Part shown: positions 61,869 to 64,000 of the stretch, in pieces
How the letters are laid out: each line of letters opens with the position of its first letter
Numbering within the stretch: position 1 is the stretch's first letter
Source: an uncultured Prevotellaceae bacterium
Lineage (GTDB): Bacteria > Bacteroidota > Bacteroidia > Bacteroidales > Bacteroidaceae
NCBI GenBank assembly: GCA_902786665.1
Contig: CADADN010000009.1
Location: 19,805-83,804, forward strand
Length of the DNA: 64,000 bases
Reading direction: 5' to 3'
Made by a program: the position numbers and the translations under genes
The notes under the pieces: generated by a model
What the model was told of the DNA's origin: nothing
What the model saw: the letters and a program-made list of their open reading frames with translations, nothing else
The model's database searches: none

Positions 61869-62516
61869 ATGGAAGATGATAGATTTCCCAAACGCATCAT
61901 CCTTGAGGATGAAGCGGACAACATTAGACATGATTTGCGCGTGAAAGTGCAGCGTATCCAATCGGCGTACATGGAGTTACGCGATGACCCCGATTTCTCG
62001 TTACCTTCGACATTGGAGCAACTGAATGCAGATTATTGTCACGCCTTTTACAAACCATTCCTTGATTCCATCACAAAAGATTTCACACTCGACGATGAGC
62101 AACGGCGTAAACTGAAAAACCGATGGGGGAGGATCCAAGCAAAGGCCACATCAAAAGCAAATGTTGTTTGTGATGGAATCAAGGCTACAAAATTGCTAGA
62201 ATGGCATTTTGATGATGCTATTAGGCTACCCATTCCGACTGCTAGAATCGACGATGTGGCAGAACAGATGGCATCGCATGACGTTCCATCCATGGCGCGT
62301 GAACACTGGCTTTTGGTGAAGGTGATTTCATCTGCAATCACGGAGTTACGAGAATGGGAACGAAAGCACGGAATTTTAAAACAACCTTTGCGGAATCTGA
62401 CACAATGGAACGAGCGTGAATTTGTAACTCAATGGGTGCGCGGAATGACCATCAACCCTGATGAGGACGAACGAACGCGAACGGTACGAACCTCACAGGA
62501 GAAACATATTTTTTAA
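61869..62516 (+). CDS. Unknown element protein, possible cargo gene
   Basis: A 215-aa soluble protein (MEDDRFPKRIILEDEADN start), mostly helical and rich in Arg/Glu, with a basic C-terminus (DEDERTRTVRTSQEKHIF). No domain is recognised. It has its own consensus promoter and runs into the small coiled-coil gene 21 bp downstream. Genes in this place in satellites often encode interference or defence functions; no direct evidence here. Confidence 0.68.
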   Translation: MEDDRFPKRIILEDEADNIRHDLRVKVQRIQSAYMELRDDPDFSLPSTLEQLNADYCHAFYKPFLDSITKDFTLDDEQRRKLKNRWGRIQAKATSKANVVCDGIKATKLLEWHFDDAIRLPIPTARIDDVAEQMASHDVPSMAREHWLLVKVISSAITELREWERKHGILKQPLRNLTQWNEREFVTQWVRGMTINPDEDERTRTVRTSQEKHIF

Positions 62517-62537
62517 TCATCATAAATCATAAGACAA

Positions 62538-62747
62538 ATGGAAGAACTTATTTCTTTTTTGAGTAAACTCGCTGCCGATGTTTCAGAACTGAAGCAGTGG
62601 AAGACGGAACAGGATTCTAAAATCAAGGCTGAAACCGATGAAGCCGAGGCCTCACTAAAAGAGTTTGAGAAATTCATCAAGCAGAGGAAATCAGAGGAAG
62701 CAAAGCGCGCAGCAGACGAAGAAGAACTCCGCAAAATGATGATGTAG
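62538..62747 (+). CDS. Small coiled-coil protein
   Basis: A 69-aa acidic coiled coil (LAADVSELKQWKTEQDSKI, ASLKEFEKFIKQRKSEEAKR). It follows the 61869 gene by 21 bp and ends before a strong terminator, so both share a transcript. The coiled coil suggests oligomer formation; function unknown. Confidence 0.62.
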   Translation: MEELISFLSKLAADVSELKQWKTEQDSKIKAETDEAEASLKEFEKFIKQRKSEEAKRAADEEELRKMMM

Positions 62748-62805
62748 GTCATGGCGCACCATGAGCGACCGGACGAAGGACGAAAGGCCGCACCTTGAAT
62801 CATCG

Positions 62806-62848
62806 CCGATGGGGGGAGTTTACCCCATTGTACCCCCATCGGTTTTTA
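62806..62848 (+). terminator. Terminator of the 61869 operon
   Basis: Arms 62806-62815 and 62833-62842 (CCGATGGGGG / CCCCCATCGG) are perfectly complementary and followed by TTTTTAT. Confidence 0.88.
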
Positions 62849-62872
62849 TAAATCCATAAACAAAGAACCCCC

Positions 62873-63214
62873 ATGATCATAAGACGAGTTAACAAGATTT
62901 CCTTGGAAAGTGACGAAGTGTTACTCACAGTCAGTTACACCATAGCAGACGTTAAAAGATGGCTCGTGGAATATGTGCGGACACTTCAAAAATGCGGAAT
63001 CAATGATTTCACGGAATCGGAATCATGCCTTCGGTATTTCCTTGAAAATGCACCGTTATGCCATCTCCCTAACAAGTACGCCCAACAATTATCAAGATGG
63101 ATAATTTCTGTAGGCTTGCGGAAAGGATATCTGGCGCAGTCTGCAAACGATGATAAGTTGCTCTTATTTTCGGATTCCATCACCCAAAAGGCAATGAGTA
63201 CAACAAAAGAGTGA
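62873..63214 (+). CDS. Unknown small protein at the right end of the element
   Basis: A 113-aa soluble protein (MIIRRVNKISLESDEVLLTV start; YTIADVKRWLVEYVRTLQKC). No domain recognised. It stands behind a terminator and before the tmRNA; it is the last gene of the element. Composition is like its neighbours. Confidence 0.62.
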   Translation: MIIRRVNKISLESDEVLLTVSYTIADVKRWLVEYVRTLQKCGINDFTESESCLRYFLENAPLCHLPNKYAQQLSRWIISVGLRKGYLAQSANDDKLLLFSDSITQKAMSTTKE

Positions 63215-63276
63215 AAACCTACGCATGCGCGCGTTTTTAAGTGGCTCATTACGCGAATTACTAAAAAATCTAAATA

Positions 63277-63310
63277 ATTGGGTGATTTCCGAAAAAATGA
63301 TCTACCTTTG
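63277..63310 (+). promoter_or_regulatory. Element-supplied promoter upstream of tmRNA
   Basis: ATTG (63277-63280), a 22-bp gap and TACCTTTG (63303-63310). It lies inside the element, about 115 bp before the tmRNA 5' end. Short arms AGCGGTG (63318-63324) and CACCGCT (63375-63381) could form a leader stem like the one left of the element. Confidence 0.5.
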
Positions 63311-63352
63311 CATCGTGAGCGGTGTTTGAACATGGTGAATAAAAGTATCATT

Positions 63353-63373
63353 TTCCACACTTTTGCCACACTT
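63353..63373. repeat. Arm-type recombinase site, right
   Basis: TTCCACACTTTTGCCACAC, matching the left motif at 56877-56907, about 50 bp inside the right att repeat. Confidence 0.5.
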
Positions 63374-63423
63374 GCACCGCTTTACCTTTCTTAACTGCTT
63401 GATTTTCAGCGGAAAAGAGAAAT

Positions 63424-63444
63424 CTGGGGTTGACTGGATTTGAC
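63424..63444 (+). repeat. Right attachment-site repeat, overlapping tmRNA 5' end
   Basis: Exact 21-bp copy of 56738-56758. It forms the 5' end of the intact tmRNA. Confidence 0.85.
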
Positions 63445-63821
63445 AGCAAGTTGAGATGGTACGTAAGCATGCAGAGTGACGGCTGTAGACTCTAAAATCA
63501 ATTCGGTCAAAAAATTAATTGGCAACAATGAGTATGCTCTCGCTGCCTAATCGAAGTATAGTAGATTAAGGCTCAATCCTGCCACCAGGTGACAGGACGA
63601 GACGTCGCTCCGAGGGTGTAGTCCCGAATCTGAGGATCAAGCGGCGCAGGCAAATCGGGAATAGTCATTCAGGGCCTCGCCTGTATGATGAAATTTTAGG
63701 GGATAAGGCTCCAGTTGGTGGTCCAGGTCTTGCTGTAGCACGAAAATCAAAGGCTGGAATAAGCATGTAGAAAACGTATGGTTTCCTTGTTTGGACGCGG
63801 GTTCGATTCCCGCCAGCTCCA
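63426..63821 (+). ncRNA. ssrA: tmRNA
   Basis: Rescues stalled ribosomes and tags incomplete proteins. The 5' end GGGGTTGACTGGATTTGAC pairs with the 3' end CAGCTCCA to form the tRNA-like acceptor stem, and GGTTCGATTCC is the T-arm. The tag frame 63521-63550 reads GNNEYALAA and then stop, matching Bacteroidota tags. The discriminator A is at 63821; CCA is not fully encoded and would be added. The first 19 bases are also one copy of the att repeat. A terminator follows at 63863. Confidence 0.95.
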
Positions 63822-63862
63822 CAAACATTACTGATTTTCAGTAAATTACAACGTCAACGCAC

Positions 63863-63898
63863 AGAAAAACGCACACTACTTAAAGTGTGCGTTTTTCT
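63863..63898 (+). terminator. tmRNA terminator
   Basis: Arms 63863-63877 and 63884-63898 are complementary over 15 bp (AGAAAAACGCACACT / AGTGTGCGTTTTTCT) with a 6-nt loop and a T-rich end. Confidence 0.88.
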
Positions 63899-63941
63899 AG
63901 TTAAGTAATCGTTAAAAAATAAGTTGGTATTATTTATGTCC

Positions 63942-64000
63942 TCAGTTGCATTTGACAAGGTAGTTCCATTTTGGCAGGATTTCGTCCTTGATGATATGCT
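63942..64000 (-). CDS. Possible C-terminal end of a minus-strand protein
   Basis: On the minus strand the frame ending at TGA (63944-63942) reads HIIKDEILPKWNYLVKCN and continues past the window edge. The composition looks like a protein end. Only 19 codons are visible, so neither family nor gene can be named. Confidence 0.35.
   Translation of the reverse strand, partial: HIIKDEILPKWNYLVKCN

Larger units (their letters stand above)
56738..63444 (+). mobile_element. Integrative element inserted at the 5' end of ssrA
   Basis: A 21-bp direct repeat (56738-56758 and 63424-63444) spans the tmRNA acceptor-stem 5' strand and D-like region. Between the copies lie a tyrosine recombinase next to the left copy, an excisionase-like HTH protein, a RusA-type resolvase, 15-bp iterons and five unknown small proteins. 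The base composition is visibly more A+T rich than the flanks. No capsid, terminase, relaxase or conjugation gene is recognised. The size (about 6.7 kb) suits a phage satellite or a small mobilizable island, but neither is shown. The right copy rebuilds an intact tmRNA, so the element keeps ssrA functional while replacing its upstream DNA. Confidence 0.85.

Noticed and set aside
56738-63444. Classification as a complete prophage or conjugative element
   Set aside because: No capsid, terminase, tail, relaxase or coupling-protein gene is visible; only integrase, HTH, RusA-like and unknown genes.
63637-63828. Minus-strand frame MFVELAGIEPASKQGN and onward
   Set aside because: Lies wholly antisense to the tmRNA gene; such frames are a common artefact of the conserved T-arm region.

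Overview
The window reads as a Bacteroidota chromosome, most likely a Prevotella-type gut or rumen organism. The evidence is two SusC-type receptors plus a SusD, several secreted enzymes ending in a short type IX-like tail, a short sigma-70 of the Bacteroidota primary type, and promoters of the TTTG-N19-TAnnTTTG form. The tmRNA tag GNNEYALAA and an HprK-like kinase with PqqD also fit. Most of the sequence is moderately G+C rich and tightly packed; the last 7 kb is visibly more A+T rich.

Left part (1-15.3 kb): the N-terminal part of a SusC receptor, a secreted pectate lyase (PL1) and a giant rhamnogalacturonan lyase (PL11) with beta-strand repeats, all on the minus strand. Then come a small HAD phosphatase, dapA, an AraC-type regulator, uronate isomerase (uxaC), asparaginase and rubrerythrin. 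PL1, PL11 and uxaC point to pectin use.

Middle (15.4-39.7 kb): a Wza-like export lipoprotein, a Sel1-repeat protein, the tRNA methylthiotransferase MtaB, a family 2 glycosyltransferase, an Ala-rich repeat lipoprotein and a PafA-like phosphatase. A four-gene minus-strand cluster follows (secreted unknown, HprK-like kinase, SipW-type peptidase, PqqD-like), then the primary sigma factor and a DegP/HtrA protease. Next are a giant C10 cysteine protease, a calcineurin-like phosphoesterase, a degenerate trypsin-TPR protein, recN, a PorD/DUF4835 protein and a secreted carbohydrate-binding protein.

Mannan locus (39.9-56.5 kb): SusC, SusD, surface glycan-binding protein and BACON-GH5; then, after a terminator, GH5 mannanase, CE7 esterase, GH26 mannanase, GH130 phosphorylase, GPH-type transporter and cellobiose 2-epimerase. 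This is a complete route from bound acetylated beta-mannan to mannobiose, mannosylglucose, mannose-1-phosphate and glucose.

Right end (56.7-63.9 kb): a compact integrative element of about 6.7 kb lies between two copies of a 21-bp sequence that is the 5' end of the tmRNA gene ssrA. It encodes a tyrosine recombinase, an excisionase-like HTH protein, a RusA-type resolvase, a set of 15-bp iterons and several unknown small proteins. No capsid, relaxase or conjugation gene is visible. Insertion at the 5' rather than the 3' end of ssrA means the element now supplies the sequence upstream of tmRNA. This element and the HprK/PqqD/peptidase cluster are the best candidates for undescribed biology. A third striking pattern is a family of degenerate 9-10 bp tandem repeats, often CTAG-centred, that nearly always starts just after a stop codon.
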